Part shown: positions 21,448 through 32,899 of the stretch, piece after piece
Layout: each line of letters opens with the position of its first letter
Position numbering within the stretch: position 1 is the stretch's first letter
NCBI GenBank assembly: GCA_946406115.1
Contig: OX291550.1
Coordinates: 31,844,722 to 31,908,721, forward strand
Direction of reading: 5' to 3'
Length of the DNA stretch: 64,000 nucleotides
Source of the DNA: Apoda limacodes
Taxonomy: Eukaryota > Arthropoda > Insecta > Lepidoptera > Limacodidae
Position numbers and translations under genes: made by a program
The notes under the pieces: model-generated
What the model was told of the DNA's origin: nothing
Seen by the model: the letters and a program-made list of their open reading frames with translations, nothing else
The model's database searches: none

Positions 21448-23124
21448 GTCTGGTCAACATGTACCTTTTTGGGTGAAATTTTTGTATAGTCTCCGAAAAT
21501 TACGATCAAGGTGTCATTCGATTCGGAATATTATGTAGAAAGTTTAAGAAAAAGTTCCAAAAGGGGCCGATGAAAATTGCAAAAGTTATAAACAATAAAA
21601 AAAAAAAGTAGGGGTTTTGTTTTTTTTGAATATCTCGAAAACTATCAAAGATATTCGAAATTTGAAAAAAGATCTGAAAAGAGAAAAATTTTCGGTTTAT
21701 TTTTCATAAACAATTGTCAATAATTAACATAAATAATAGAGCTAGAGCTGAAGTTAAAAGCTTAAATTGTTCATTAATTTATAGTGAATAAAAACGACTT
21801 GAAGTATAATTGTCGTATATATAATAGTTTAAGAGTTATACCAATTATAAAAGAAAAAGGGCGAGATAAAAAGGCAAATTTTAGGACATAAAAATATTAA
21901 AAGTTATATAAAAAATAGATAAAAAATTTTTTTTATAAAAAATAATACATAGCTGTTTTTATAATTAAATTACGAATTAAAAAAAAATAAAGTAAGAAAA
22001 TCCATTTGTTTATTACAAATTGTTTATTATATAAACAAATAAAAAATGAAAAATAAAAATTTTTTTTCCAGAATATTTAAGAACAATAGAATTTATGATT
22101 TCTAGAGAAAAAATGGTTCCTTAATCTTTATATTTAGTGGTAAAAAAAGATTGTTAATTAAGAAATGCATTTTATAACAATAAATAATTTTTTTTAAGGA
22201 ATATTTTTTTTCTTAAAAATCATAATTTATATCGACAAGTAGATTAGGAAAAAAAATTTGTTGATTATCTTATAAACAATGCATTTGTTTATAACAATTA
22301 TTTAAAAAAATCGCGGTAAAAAATTAAAAAAAAATATTTTCATGTAACTTTTAACCGTTAGAAATCATAAAATTTGAAATATATGAAAAACAAAAATATA
22401 AAAAATATTTTTTGATAACTTTTATGCAGTTTTTAATTTTTTAATGTTTTCGATTGTTAATAAAAAAGTGGAAAATTAACATTTTTAAATTTTTCCAACG
22501 GGGATATATTTTAATGCCTTTTAAGAATAACTCCACGAAGTGAAAAAAATCCTAGGGTTGTAGTTTAATAATAATCAGCTTATTTCTGTAAACATTCTAT
22601 TCAGAAAAAGTAGTTAATTAACTAATGCATAACTAATGGAAAAATGGGGATAAAAATTTTTCGCCTACGGATTCATTTATATATCCCAATAGTACCAAAA
22701 TTTTTTTATTCCTGATTATTCATATTTAATATGTTAAAATGATTTTTATTGTTACCGTGTCCGAATGACAAATCGCGAGCGGAAGCAAGACTACCCGCTT
22801 TTAGCGCTATTTTCAGGGCTCCGTAAAATTATAAATATTAAAGATACAGTTCCGGGAGGTAGGATTTTTTTTTAGGAAATTTTCTCCTCTTTTCAGATCT
22901 TTTTTCAAATTTCGAATATCTTTGATAGTTTTCGAGATATTCAAAAAAAACAAAACCCCTACTTTTTTTTTTTTAACTGTTTATAACTTTTGCAATTTTC
23001 ATCGGCCCCTTTTGGAACTTTTTCTTAAACTTTCTACATAATATTCCGAATCGAATGACACCTTGATCGTAATTTTCGGAGACTATACAAAAATTTCACC
23101 CAAAAAGGTACATGTTGACCAGAC
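21448..23124. mobile_element. Foldback DNA element, copy 2 (one arm truncated)
   Basis: It starts and ends with the same GTCTGGTCAACATGTACC termini as copy 1, flanked by TA on both sides. The right arm (about 22259-23124) is complete at about 866 bp. The left arm is only about 236 bp (21448-21683) and then joins the internal region. The whole body is in the opposite orientation to copy 1: 21684 onward matches the reverse complement of copy 1 from 11535 leftwards. Compared with copy 1 it lacks the equivalent of 11536 to about 12408. No transposase is present. Confidence 0.85.
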
Positions 23125-23129
23125 TAATC

Positions 23130-23775
23130 TACTTACTTTACAATTTACTTTCAGATCATAATAATGTCAATAGTGGTATTAAATTTTTTACCATTATTAA
23201 ATTTATATTCATATATTGTAGTAACTACCTACTTAATGAGTATTTTCAAAATAATTGTACGTTACGAAATTGTTGATAAAGTTAGGTACTAAATTGTAAC
23301 TTTTAGAAAACGTGTAGGTGCACTGCCTTTTTATTGACTGAAGGAATGAAAGGTTATGATAAATAGATCCAATTTAGTCCGTTACTGATTAAAACATGAT
23401 TAATTAATTTATTCCGACTATTGGTGTAGTATATAATATAGTTCTACCGTGTGAACATGTAGCTTATGATTATACCTTTTCCTAACGTCACGAAAAGTTA
23501 CGAAAGTGTAGGCAAAAAGTAATTTCACTTCAGTTAATACAACAGATCACATTTACTTCCAAGTATAAACACAAAAAAACAGTTTGTTTGACACTTTATG
23601 TATGAAATGTAATATCACTAAAATGTAAAAATATTATTATTTTACAACGCCTGAACTCCGAACTTTGTTTTCGTCAAAATTCTATAGTTGACCAATAAAC
23701 GATGTCCTAGTGTTGCCGGTGTAATAAAATAAGTAAGGTCGAGAAATAAGCGTTACTAAACTTTTAGATAAAACG
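23130..23775. other. AT-rich non-coding stretch
   Basis: No gene or repeat is recognised between the foldback element and the cGGCCg repeat region. Confidence 0.4.
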
Positions 23776-23779
23776 TGCT

Positions 23780-24060
23780 AATCTCGGCCGCCGCCTAAGT
23801 TCGGCCCTTAAACATTTAAGCTTATAGTTAGTGTAGTATTGGGGAAATTTGCCGTACAAACTTTTAAATTTATTCTTTATCACGTAATTTAAGACAAGAT
23901 TATATACAATCACTATATATACTCAATAGCATAAAGTGTGAATGTGAAACAGCCCGAAAATGCAAATTCATCGGTGGATAATTTCAAGGTTCAGGCGTGG
24001 TTAAGACTGCAAGTTGCATTTTACGTTAGGGGCCGAAATTGGGCATTTTACTTTATAACT
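23780..24060. repeat. Dispersed repeat with cGGCCg motifs, copy 1
   Basis: Motifs CTAATCTCGGCCG (23778), CCTAAGTTCGGCCC (23794) and the inverted GGGGCCGAAATTGGGC (24029) bracket about 240 bp. This body aligns with 26011-26230: CATAAAGTGTGAATGTGAAA, ATTCATCGGTGGATAATTTC and GTGGTTAAGACTGCAAGTTG all have close counterparts there. No coding potential. Unknown repeat family. Confidence 0.55.
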
Positions 24061-24069
24061 AAATTGTAA

Positions 24070-25575
24070 AATATTGTGACATGCTATTATTAATTTTAAT
24101 TTTATAATGTTAATATTATAAAGGATGTGAGGCTTTCTCTAAGGGGATCGGGGCAGTAAGTTCGACAGACATGAAATCGCTAGCAAAAGATAGAGAATCG
24201 TTTTAGGTAACTAATGGCATCGAATATAAACGAGTAAAACGTTTCCGTCTATTAAATAAAAATGTTTGTGAAAATGATTTTGAGGTTATTTTTTGTCTGT
24301 ACAAAGTCACAGTTTACAAGCAGTTTGTAGGGATTGGATATGTATGGTCACTATCTGCATTTAAACGAAGGGACTAACTAACTAACGAATAATTTCCTGG
24401 TAGTCAAATATCGATAAACCGTCCTTTAACCACCTCGAGTATCCAAGCTTTTCTAGGGAGTTAGGGGTCGCTGTCACCACTTTGCCACATCGCGCGTCTC
24501 ATGTCGTCACTATGACAACAGCCGACCCGAGCGCGATCACCAATATTACAGATTAATAACATACAAACAAAGCCTCGAGCCAAGTGCACGACAGCAAAAA
24601 CGATCGAAAAGATACTTGGTAGGTAGGTACTAGATAAATAAATATGTTTTCCTTATTCGGCCGTATATTAGCATTCCATTGTTTGCTATCGCATTTATGC
24701 ACACATGGCTAGAGCCCCAGAGCACAGAGCATCAAAAAACTGGCAACCCTAAGCAAAATGGTTGACATACAAACACTGACCTCTTCAGTAGAGGTCAGTG
24801 CGTACTGCGTACAAAACTTTTTTTTTTTAATTTTTAAAATCCTTTTTATTTCTTTACCTTAATGGAAACAAGCTGGTTTTAAACTAACAATTGCAAAAAT
24901 CACCTTACAATTTATAAATTACTATCAGATATTGTAGAAACGTGGCAAAGTACCTGCCCAAAAGGCCTCACCCCATTTATGTCTGTATCGTATATTAAGT
25001 TGTAAATATGTTAAATAGATAAAGGTGCAAAAATCAAATAAAAAAATCAATAGACTTGGGGAAGCAAAAGCTTGCCGAAACCATGTGTGACATTTCATTT
25101 TTGTATGAAGAGTAGGTGGGTAGGTGAAAGGTTTTGGCATCAATCACGACTTTATTAAATCTAGTTTGGATATGTATGCAATATGGTGTCTTCATGTCGT
25201 ACGCTCCAGTGGTATAAAGTAAAGAAGCCGGCGAGGCGCAGCACAGTGCAATTCTATCACTTATTTGGCGGAAAACGTCAACGGATACCACTCTGGAAAT
25301 ATGTTTTTTACCATAAATAGCTTGCAATCGTTTTCTTACTGCTTCGGACAGTAAAATAGAAATGTAAAAGATATTTTTCTTCTTAATTTAATTGTTTACA
25401 GTTGTAATTAGTTACAGAGAAATAACGAGGCTCATATTAGGATTCTTATTTTATTACAAAAATGACAACCCTTTTATACAATTTTATACGATAATTTTAA
25501 TGGATTTATTAGTATCCTAAGTTAGGGCTCTTAAAGTTTATATTTGTAAGGCGTTCAATACCCGTTAATTGAATG
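24070..25575. other. Non-coding stretch with one short hairpin
   Basis: No supportable gene. A perfect 11-bp hairpin lies at 24774-24800. The 24440-24610 block is GC-richer (CGCGCGTCTCATGTCGTCAC) and could be an untranslated exon or regulatory sequence, but nothing identifies it. Confidence 0.35.
24774..24800. repeat. Perfect hairpin CACTGACCTCT / AGAGGTCAGTG
   Basis: Arms 24774-24784 and 24790-24800, with loop TCAGT. It is too short to assign a function. Confidence 0.6.
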
Positions 25576-26230
25576 ACCAAAGTTCGGCCGCCTTTTAATG
25601 TGAGTTATACTATTTTATTAGACTATGAAAATTACGGCCGATATTAGGCTACTCTTACAACCAAAGCTCGGCCACATTTACCTGTATCGATGAAATATAG
25701 GATGTTCAAAATACTAAATAGGTCTATTCATGTAACTGTGTAGAACAGTGTGTTCATAATTATTTGCTCAAATACGCAATGCAGTTTGCCACATTAATAA
25801 TTTATTTTTTAATAATAATATTGGAAATTTTAATAATTTTATTTTATTTATTTATTTAGTCAATTTCATTTTTTAAATGAAAATAATTAGAAAATACCTA
25901 CATAACCTAGTATAATATCTATTTTAATACAACTTTTAATTTTAAATAACAATGATTAATTAATGCTTTTTTGTTTACAATTTAGAACATTCTTTACTGG
26001 CCGATATTAGGGTAAAAGAAGGCTGTATTATGGAAATTTGACCTACAAACGTTTAAACGCTTATTATTCTTTATTACGTAAGTCTTTTATAATCACTAAT
26101 AACATAAAGTGTAAATATCATAGCCTGACAGTGCGAAGTCATCGGTGAATATCTTCAATTTTCAGGTGTGGTTAAGACTGAAAGTTGCGTTTTACGTTAA
26201 GGGGCCGACATTTGAGTGTTTTACCCTACT
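25575..26230. repeat. Dispersed repeat with cGGCCg motifs, copy 2
   Basis: Motifs alternate in orientation: AGTTCGGCCG (25581), ACGGCCGATATTAGG (25634), AAGCTCGGCCAC (25664), GGCCGATATTAGGG (25999) and GGGGCCGACATTTGAG (26201). The 26011-26230 body parallels copy 1 and ends the same way (TTTTACGTTA then GGGGCCGA). Non-coding. Confidence 0.55.
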
Positions 26231-26471
26231 CCATTTCAAAAAATACTTACTACAAATATTGTTTATGAATTAGAACCTTTATAGATTATTTTAGTAATAC
26301 ATTAAATACTGTTCTATTCTTTTTACTTATAAATAATTGGAAATCTCTTTTTAGACCTTTAATCTTAGTGACACATTTTTCACAGTAGATGTAGATACAA
26401 TTATTTTGAAAAATACTCTAATACGTATCATGCGGCAAAATTTTAAAAAGGTCTGTATTCATCATAAAAAT

Positions 26472-26690
26472 CTATACTAATATTATAAATGCGAAAAAGT
26501 AACTCAGTCTGTTTGTCTGTCTGTTTCCTCCTCACGCTTAAACCGTTGTACTGATTAAGATAAAATTTGGCATGGAGATAGTTTGAGTCCCTAGAAAGGA
26601 CATAGGCCTCTTGAAAACGTCAAGTGTGAGTCGGTTTTTTTATAATTAAGGAGTTGCCGTTGAAATCTTTTTTAAAATTTTACTGTACTT
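26472..26690 (+). mobile_element. Helitron-like 5' fragment
   Basis: Starts TCTATACTAATATTATAAAT directly after an A, then GCGAAAAAGTAACTCAGTCT and CTTAAACCGTTGTACTGATT, the usual 5' portion of short lepidopteran Helitron-like repeats. No CTAG end was found, so the 3' part is missing or diverged. Confidence 0.55.
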
Positions 26691-28775
26691 TGAAATCACC
26701 AAGAAAACCTTCACTTTTAGTGAAGGTTTAGCGCACGAACAACTTGCATATACTAAAGATGCCTCGTGTTGAGAAGAAACACGTGTCGAGTTTTATTAGC
26801 AATTTAGTGGTGTAGTGTTTTAGTGAAGTTGGCATCGTCCACATAAGGAGGGAGTGAGGGAGGTGCACTCCTACACATGTGGATGGTGAACTTCTGTACG
26901 TGAGTGCTACTGAATTGTTTTTAGCGGATTTGCAAGGTAATAATATTTTATCATAATTTAACAATTGTCAGATTGAACACTCCATTTTTTGCTTAAGACT
27001 GCAGTATAGGCTACACCGCGTAAATACGCCGTTTTTGTGCAAATTTTGTGGCTTAACTATAAACACATAAAGGATTGAAAAAAATATATGTTATAAATCT
27101 TGCTTTTGTCTAGTGCATTACATAAATGATTGATTTTCATTTATTGTATTGAATGCGATAAAAATCTGGAAGTGACCATTGTTTCAACACTTGTTCAAAT
27201 TTTTAAAGCATGTATTGCATTTGCTTGTATTGAAAGTTGGTTAAATAATTAGAATAGCTTGTTATCTAGTGTATTGACTCTAAGTTGTAGCAAAAACTAA
27301 AAAAATGTGTGTAAAAAAAATAAGTTTCTAGGCGTCATTATACAATAATTTACTAAGGAAGTATATAACAAATATATCTAATAGTGATGTATATGACATG
27401 ATATAATGATTTTTAGTACATTTACATACACAACGTTTGTATTACAGAAATTACCTTTCTGGCCTGTATAGCCCTCTTAACCGAGTATTTGACGAGCCGT
27501 CAGCCTTTTGTTATCGTTAAAGTTAGTTGGTGCAACCGAGCCTAAATGCGCGTAAATGTTTATAAACACTTATTAAGAATTCAGTAGAGTTTGAAATCCA
27601 TTTAATTAAAAATAATCCTGCTTCAGCAAACATATCAACTGACTGGTTATACTCATTTATAACCAGTTAGTGATCCATGTATGCATATTTAGGAATCAAA
27701 ATTGCGGCCTCAGGGAAATTACATTTTTCATGTATAGAAAAGATATAACTTCAATTTGGATTACAAGTCTAGAGTTAGAATTGGATCAGAAGAATTAAAT
27801 CTTTAGCGGATTCTTTGAAAACAACAATGTTTCGTTATTACTTTTAATTGAAAATACATTTTCTTCAAATCGGTACATATCGCGAAAAATTTTAAATTTA
27901 TAAGTAAGTCAAAAATGTTAGGTTGCAAGTTCGGTCCCCGATGCAATATATCGTAGACACTTTTTCTCGACGAGGTTTGACAGCTTGCGTCTAGTACTAT
28001 TTTAGTTTTAGTGGTATTTTTATCTGGTTTGTATACAGCCTTTTATGGAATATAGTAAGAGTTAGAAAATGATTGTGTTTCATCAATAATAGATAAGTAA
28101 CCTTTGTCTTATTACTCTTTTATCGTATAATTGTAAACAGTGCGTAGGTTAGGATTTGAATAATTTTTTTTTTCTAAAGATAATCTCCTAGCTCGCTCGT
28201 TGCTCGCTGGGACTGCAAGAGAACGGTAGCGGAACTGTATAGCGACCACTAATGTCGCGTGACACTTCAGGGAATGCAGAATTTCTGTAATCCATCATTT
28301 AATTGCGTGTCGTAGTCGGGTTTTATAAATGAGCTCAAGCCGGCGTGCAATGACTGTTTATGTCTGTCGCACTCTTCCGCACCCATAATTACTCCTTTGT
28401 ACCCTAGCGTAGTCTGTATTGCTGCAATACCTGATTCTGGATACGTATGTCTTGTAGATAGCAGTCAATGAGGAAATAAACCTGAGCCGATTATACAATC
28501 AATGGTACGTAAAACTTTTCGTCAGTATATTTCTAAAATATTTTAATGATCTTGAAGTAGGTAAATTACCTATGATTTGTTCAACTACAGCGACTTCGTC
28601 TTTGACGGTATAGTGATAGCGATAATCGCAACGAGATTAAATTTGAAGCGTCGTATAACGTCGTATAATAATAGGTATTGGGTTTACCGACATACCTATA
28701 CCTTGAACTGATGATGGATATTTAAGTTTAGTGGTTTACAGCATGATTCTGTCACAAAATTTACTAACGAATCTA
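26691..28775. other. AT-rich stretch without a recognised gene
   Basis: No gene is supported. A perfect 10-bp hairpin lies at 27642-27667 (ACTGGTTATA / TATAACCAGT). A GC-richer patch at 28185-28310 holds GCTCGCTCGTTGCTCGCTGG but no open frame of note. Confidence 0.4.
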
Positions 28776-28830
28776 TATCTATATATATAAATATATAAAT
28801 ATGCGTATATAAATATAAATATGCGTGTGT
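28775..28830. repeat. AT-rich tandem repeat (ATATAAATATGCGT-like)
   Basis: A TATATA tract is followed by imperfect repeats of AAATATAAATATGCGTRT. Simple-sequence type. Confidence 0.6.
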
Positions 28831-28940
28831 ATTGATCTTTTTTTAGCAGTGTTTAAAACTTTGACAGTAGCAGTAAGAACGATTTCTGTATAGAAACCTG
28901 CGAGTTGTATTGGTGATTGTTTGACATAAGTAAACAACTA

Positions 28941-29118
28941 GCGGGTGGTCGGGAACTCGCGGCGAAGGTTCCACTGAATGGACTAGCGGGTGGTCGGGAA
29001 CTCGCGGCGGAGGTTCCACTGAATGGACTAGCGGGTGGTCGGGAACTCGCGGCGGAGGTTCCACTGAATGGACTAGCGGGTGGTCGGGAACTCTCGCGGC
29101 GGAGGTTCCACTGAATGG
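28941..29118. repeat. 45-bp minisatellite, four units
   Basis: Units start at 28941, 28986, 29031 and 29076 with GCGGGTGGTCGGGAACTCGC; the fourth contains an extra TC. Unit length is a multiple of three, so both strands stay open through the array, giving 15-residue repeats, but there is no sign of a real gene on either strand. It is much more GC-rich than its surroundings. Confidence 0.9.
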
Positions 29119-29139
29119 GCTGTATCAGGTGCGTGCTGT

Positions 29140-29600
29140 TAGTCGGGAGGGAAAACTTATTTATTCGCTAACATATTATAATACTAGACATTGCCAGCGG
29201 CTTCGCCCGCCTTAAATTCGGTTATTGGCGAAGAACTCCTTTAATATACTAATGAAATTAGCTACAGCAAGCTATAGGTGCAGCTATTGTTTGTTTAACT
29301 CTGTTATAGTTATTCCCGCTGGAACTTAAAAAGTAGCCTATATGCTATTACGGGACCTAACCTATATGTATGCCAAGTTTCATCCCGATCCGTCCAGTGG
29401 TTGAAGCGTGATTGAGTAACAAACATCCATACATACAAACTTTCACATTTTTCACTTTTACATATATTAGTAGGATACGATTTTATTAAAACTGTCGAAC
29501 TAAGGAGCTGTACTTGAGAAGTTGGGAACGGATCATAATAATGCTGACTAGGCTAGGAAAAGGGGTGACTAGGCTATATATATAGGGTGCATACAATATT
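29140..29600 (+). repeat. Diverged direct repeat, interrupted by a Helitron-like element (partner 35155-35375)
   Basis: Sequence flanking the Helitron-like insertion (ACTTATTTATTCG ... ATTATAATA and ACGATTTTATTAAAA ... GAGAAGTTGGGAACGGATCA ... TAGGCTAGGAAAAGG) recurs uninterrupted at about 35207-35375. The family is unknown. The pair brackets about 5.5 kb that includes a DDE transposase remnant, but I see no evidence that they are its ends. Confidence 0.7.
29184..29475 (-). mobile_element. Short Helitron-like element with A/T flanks
   Basis: On the - strand it starts TCCTACTAATATATG and ends GGCAATGTCTAG, flanked by A before and T after. These are the hallmarks of Helitrons (5'-TC, 3'-CTRR, insertion between A and T). 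It is 292 bp with no coding capacity, so it depends on a helicase/Rep protein elsewhere. The related segment at 35229-35240 lacks it and preserves the unoccupied AT site. Confidence 0.8.
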
Positions 29601-31459
29601 AACCCTTAAGTGAAGTTCACGTCTAGAAGCTTTTTATTCTGGGTTCAGGAATTGGACGGTCTGAAGCAATATCTTCAAGGGAGGTTGCTATGTTAAAATC
29701 TTGTTTTACTTTTAGTTAAGGATTGGAATAGGTATTTTTCGGTAGACAGCAGTTTTAGCACATATTTTATAGATAATGTATACAATTAAAATTATTACTT
29801 AAATTAGGGTTACAGAGGAATAGTAATTACCATACAAAACAATATGAGGTTTGGTAATAATTTCATCTAGTTTCTGAGTTATTTGTTTTGATATAGAGTT
29901 ATACTTAGATAAGGAAACAAAGTTAGTAGATTTTAAGTTTAACCTGTGATTCTTTACATGCAATGTAGTTACAATAAGAGTCATTTATCAGAACAAAGTT
30001 AGATATAACAGGTTGAAGTTCTATTTTAAATTTTGCTAAGGTATAAGTTTCATATCGTTACAATATCCAATACAACGAATAGGTATGTGTAAAATACCCG
30101 AATCTAGAATATATAATATTTCGTATTACTCATTTTAGGACGATCTATAGAGACTTTTGACTTTTGAGACATAATGTATATCCACGAATTATTTTTAAGT
30201 GGTTGCCAAGCTTCGATATATCCATGGAAGAATTTAGTTTCACATTGATTAGGCACTGTGTTAACAATTTTGTAATAGTTTCAGTTTCACAAATAGGGGT
30301 TACAGTTGTAGAATACACATTGCTTATTACACATATAAACATCTGGTTAGATATAGTTTTTACAGGGTCTCATGTCATTTAACTTACAGTAGTGAGACTT
30401 AACTCTACTTATGCTTACATATTTAGTAGAAGGTATTATGACGGAGTATGACTCCGGGTTTTTGGTCTGATGTGCTACAGGAAATGGAATGTTTTGATAT
30501 AAATTGTACTCGGTGGGGTTAGTTAACGGGATTTTAAGCACAAAGACAATTTTTATTAGAATATGGATTGTCAAGACTTTTTCCTCTGGTGAAATAAATG
30601 ATTTTTGATGAGAATTTTTACAATGAATTATTACGATTTTCTAAATATCAGTACGCAATTTTAGTTTTCAGTAATTTTCCTAAATTTTTGTATTTTGTTG
30701 ACGACTGTGACGACAAATGTTTTTCAGATAATTTCCTTGAAATGGTGTAAATATGCTCACAAATTATTCCAGGTAAAATTGTTCTTACTGTGGTCCAGCT
30801 CAGTAAAGCAAAATCTTCGCCAGCTTTTGAAAATCTTCAAAAATTATTTCAATACTGCGAAATTTACGATCCCGTCGTATAGAAGAAAATATCCTCACGA
30901 TAATAAAGTGTAAATCGGTACCTGAAGATTAGGGTTTAAGGATAACCCCTAAACCCCAATAAACATAAGTATTGATAATTATTTCCTGAAATCCATTATT
31001 CCTTCACCATCAATAATATCTTGGTGATCGTTATTCTTGCTTCAGAAAATTAACACTATCTTTCTATTTTTCGGAACGCTTCACACGAACTCTCTCAATT
31101 TTTTCAGTTTTAAAACTGTTTTTCAAAATCAAATTTTAAAGTCCACCGGTATGTCAAAGTAAATAGGATTGACATTTCTTCCATGGATATAGTAATTACA
31201 ATAAAATTTTGGAATTATTCACGCAAAAGGAGAACTAAAGTTATTTATAGACTAAAAAATGTATAACTAAACAAATCACTTGCTACATTATCCCCCCTTC
31301 CTCGTAGAAATTCGGTTAGACGAATTTTCCGGGCTGTTAATTTAGTATTTTAAAAGACAGAACCGATCCCTAAAAACTTACATCACGTACGCATCTAATA
31401 TTCTAACCTCATCACTCATACTAACCCAACCTAACGCGCTAACCTCATATACTTCCTAT
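29601..31459. other. AT-rich stretch without a recognised gene
   Basis: Short open frames on both strands have AT-driven composition and no motifs. Nothing is supported. Confidence 0.4.
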
Positions 31460-32898
31460 TCACTCATCCACACACGAAGATTCAGATAATGCACATGACG
31501 TGAGCACAACATCCAAGGGTTCTTTTTCCCACAGGGCAAGAACAGTAATGTCCCACGATTTCATTTTTCCTTTTGCCAACCATAGATTGGCAACTAAAAT
31601 GCCATAGTCAGCCAAATCATAAAGTATGGCTACATCTCTGCATACTTCTATATAAAATGCACCATTCTCTTTTATGTGTTCTCTGTAGTAACTTCGTGGC
31701 TGTTGAACACTGTAAGGTCCCAAAAAAGTAATTATTAGTTCATTGTATGTTAATATTGGGAATTCATCAAACCCTGGGTTCCTAGTATCTATTGATACAA
31801 ACGGCGCTCTTCGTTGATTAAAATTATTTTCGATCACCCACTCGCTCAACCGATTTGGGTCATCGTATTTTAAATATATTGCATTGATGATTTCATCGGT
31901 AAGTGGATGATCTTTTAGTCGTTCTCCGAAGGAATTAATCAGTGAACAGGCCATTCGTGTTTCCTCGTTCAAATGTGGTGTAGCTATGTTAACATACTGA
32001 GATCTTAGCTACCTAAATTGATTTTTTGGACGACCATTAAAAGTTTCCACTACCCAACGACACAAGGTTACTTTCCGAGATTCATTTGCTTGTTGGGTAG
32101 TATACTGACGTTCACCTTCTTCATTGTATGTGGCATGTAGGCTTTGAATCCGACTTCTTCTAGAATTTCCATGACGTCGCGAAATCCACGATTAAGAATA
32201 AAAACATCACCATTTTCAAAAACCCAATGGAAAGGGTTACCCTCCCGCTCACTTATTAAGTTTTGCATTATCGTTGCATCTGGCATGGTGGCTGGGTATG
32301 GACCAAAGGCTTTTATAATATTACCATCAGGGCTGACGATAAGAAAAGTTTTTATTAGGTTGCGAGACTTATGTAAACTGTATGTTTGTCTTTGAAATCT
32401 GTAGTACGAACTTTTCTAAATATAAAAATAAGTACCATCACATATTGAAATAAGCGGATTATTTTCATTTAAAAAAGTATTTGAGAAATCCTTAGAATTC
32501 TCTCTCGGAGTTGATCCCGGAAGGTAAAAGTATTATTTAGGTACATACTCATCCATCAAATTTTTTCTTACTTTTTTCATTATAATACTTAAAAGTTGTG
32601 GGGTCTTACGGAATATGGAAGATAACCTTTCATTTGAGTCACCTGTATGGAGTTTTGTCAAAACGCATACCAAGGCAGTTTTAGGTCTTCTGAAAGTTGC
32701 AGAAATGGAAGGAGTTTCTTCTAAGATATTTATAAAGCTCTCCTTGCTATATCCAATATAATAGTAAAACAGCCTATCTTCTATTGTGTCAATTCTCTCA
32801 AAATATATAAAATATTGGGTGTTTGTATGTTTCAACATATTTAACATAGCTACAATTCTTTCAGCGTTTATAGCATCATTTCTACAGCGACAGTACAA
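31460..32898 (-). pseudogene. DDE transposase remnant (DDE_Tnp_4-like)
   Basis: Reading on the - strand, the first block (32898-32533, 121 residues) has FYYYIGYSKESFINIL, an N-terminal region of DDE_Tnp_4-type transposases. The next (32286-32068) has MPDATIMQNL, then GDVFILNRGFRDVMEIL, where related proteins usually carry an aspartate before RG (here Asn). A segment in another frame at about 32010-32090 reads CRWVVETFNGR and supplies the glutamate. The C-terminal block (31972-31460) continues FGERLKDHPLTDEIINAIY. At least three frames are needed and the middle DDE region is partly missing. I would place it near PIF/Harbinger or ISL2EU elements, but the superfamily is not certain. Terminal repeats were not identified. 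Confidence 0.6.
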
Positions 32899-32899
32899 A

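Noticed and set aside
28843..29114. Repetitive open frames on both strands over the 45-bp minisatellite
   Set aside because: Openness on both strands follows from a repeat length divisible by three; no splice, start or domain evidence supports a protein.
28941..29118. Possible CRISPR-like array
   Set aside because: Units are contiguous with no unique spacers, and the DNA is insect nuclear sequence.
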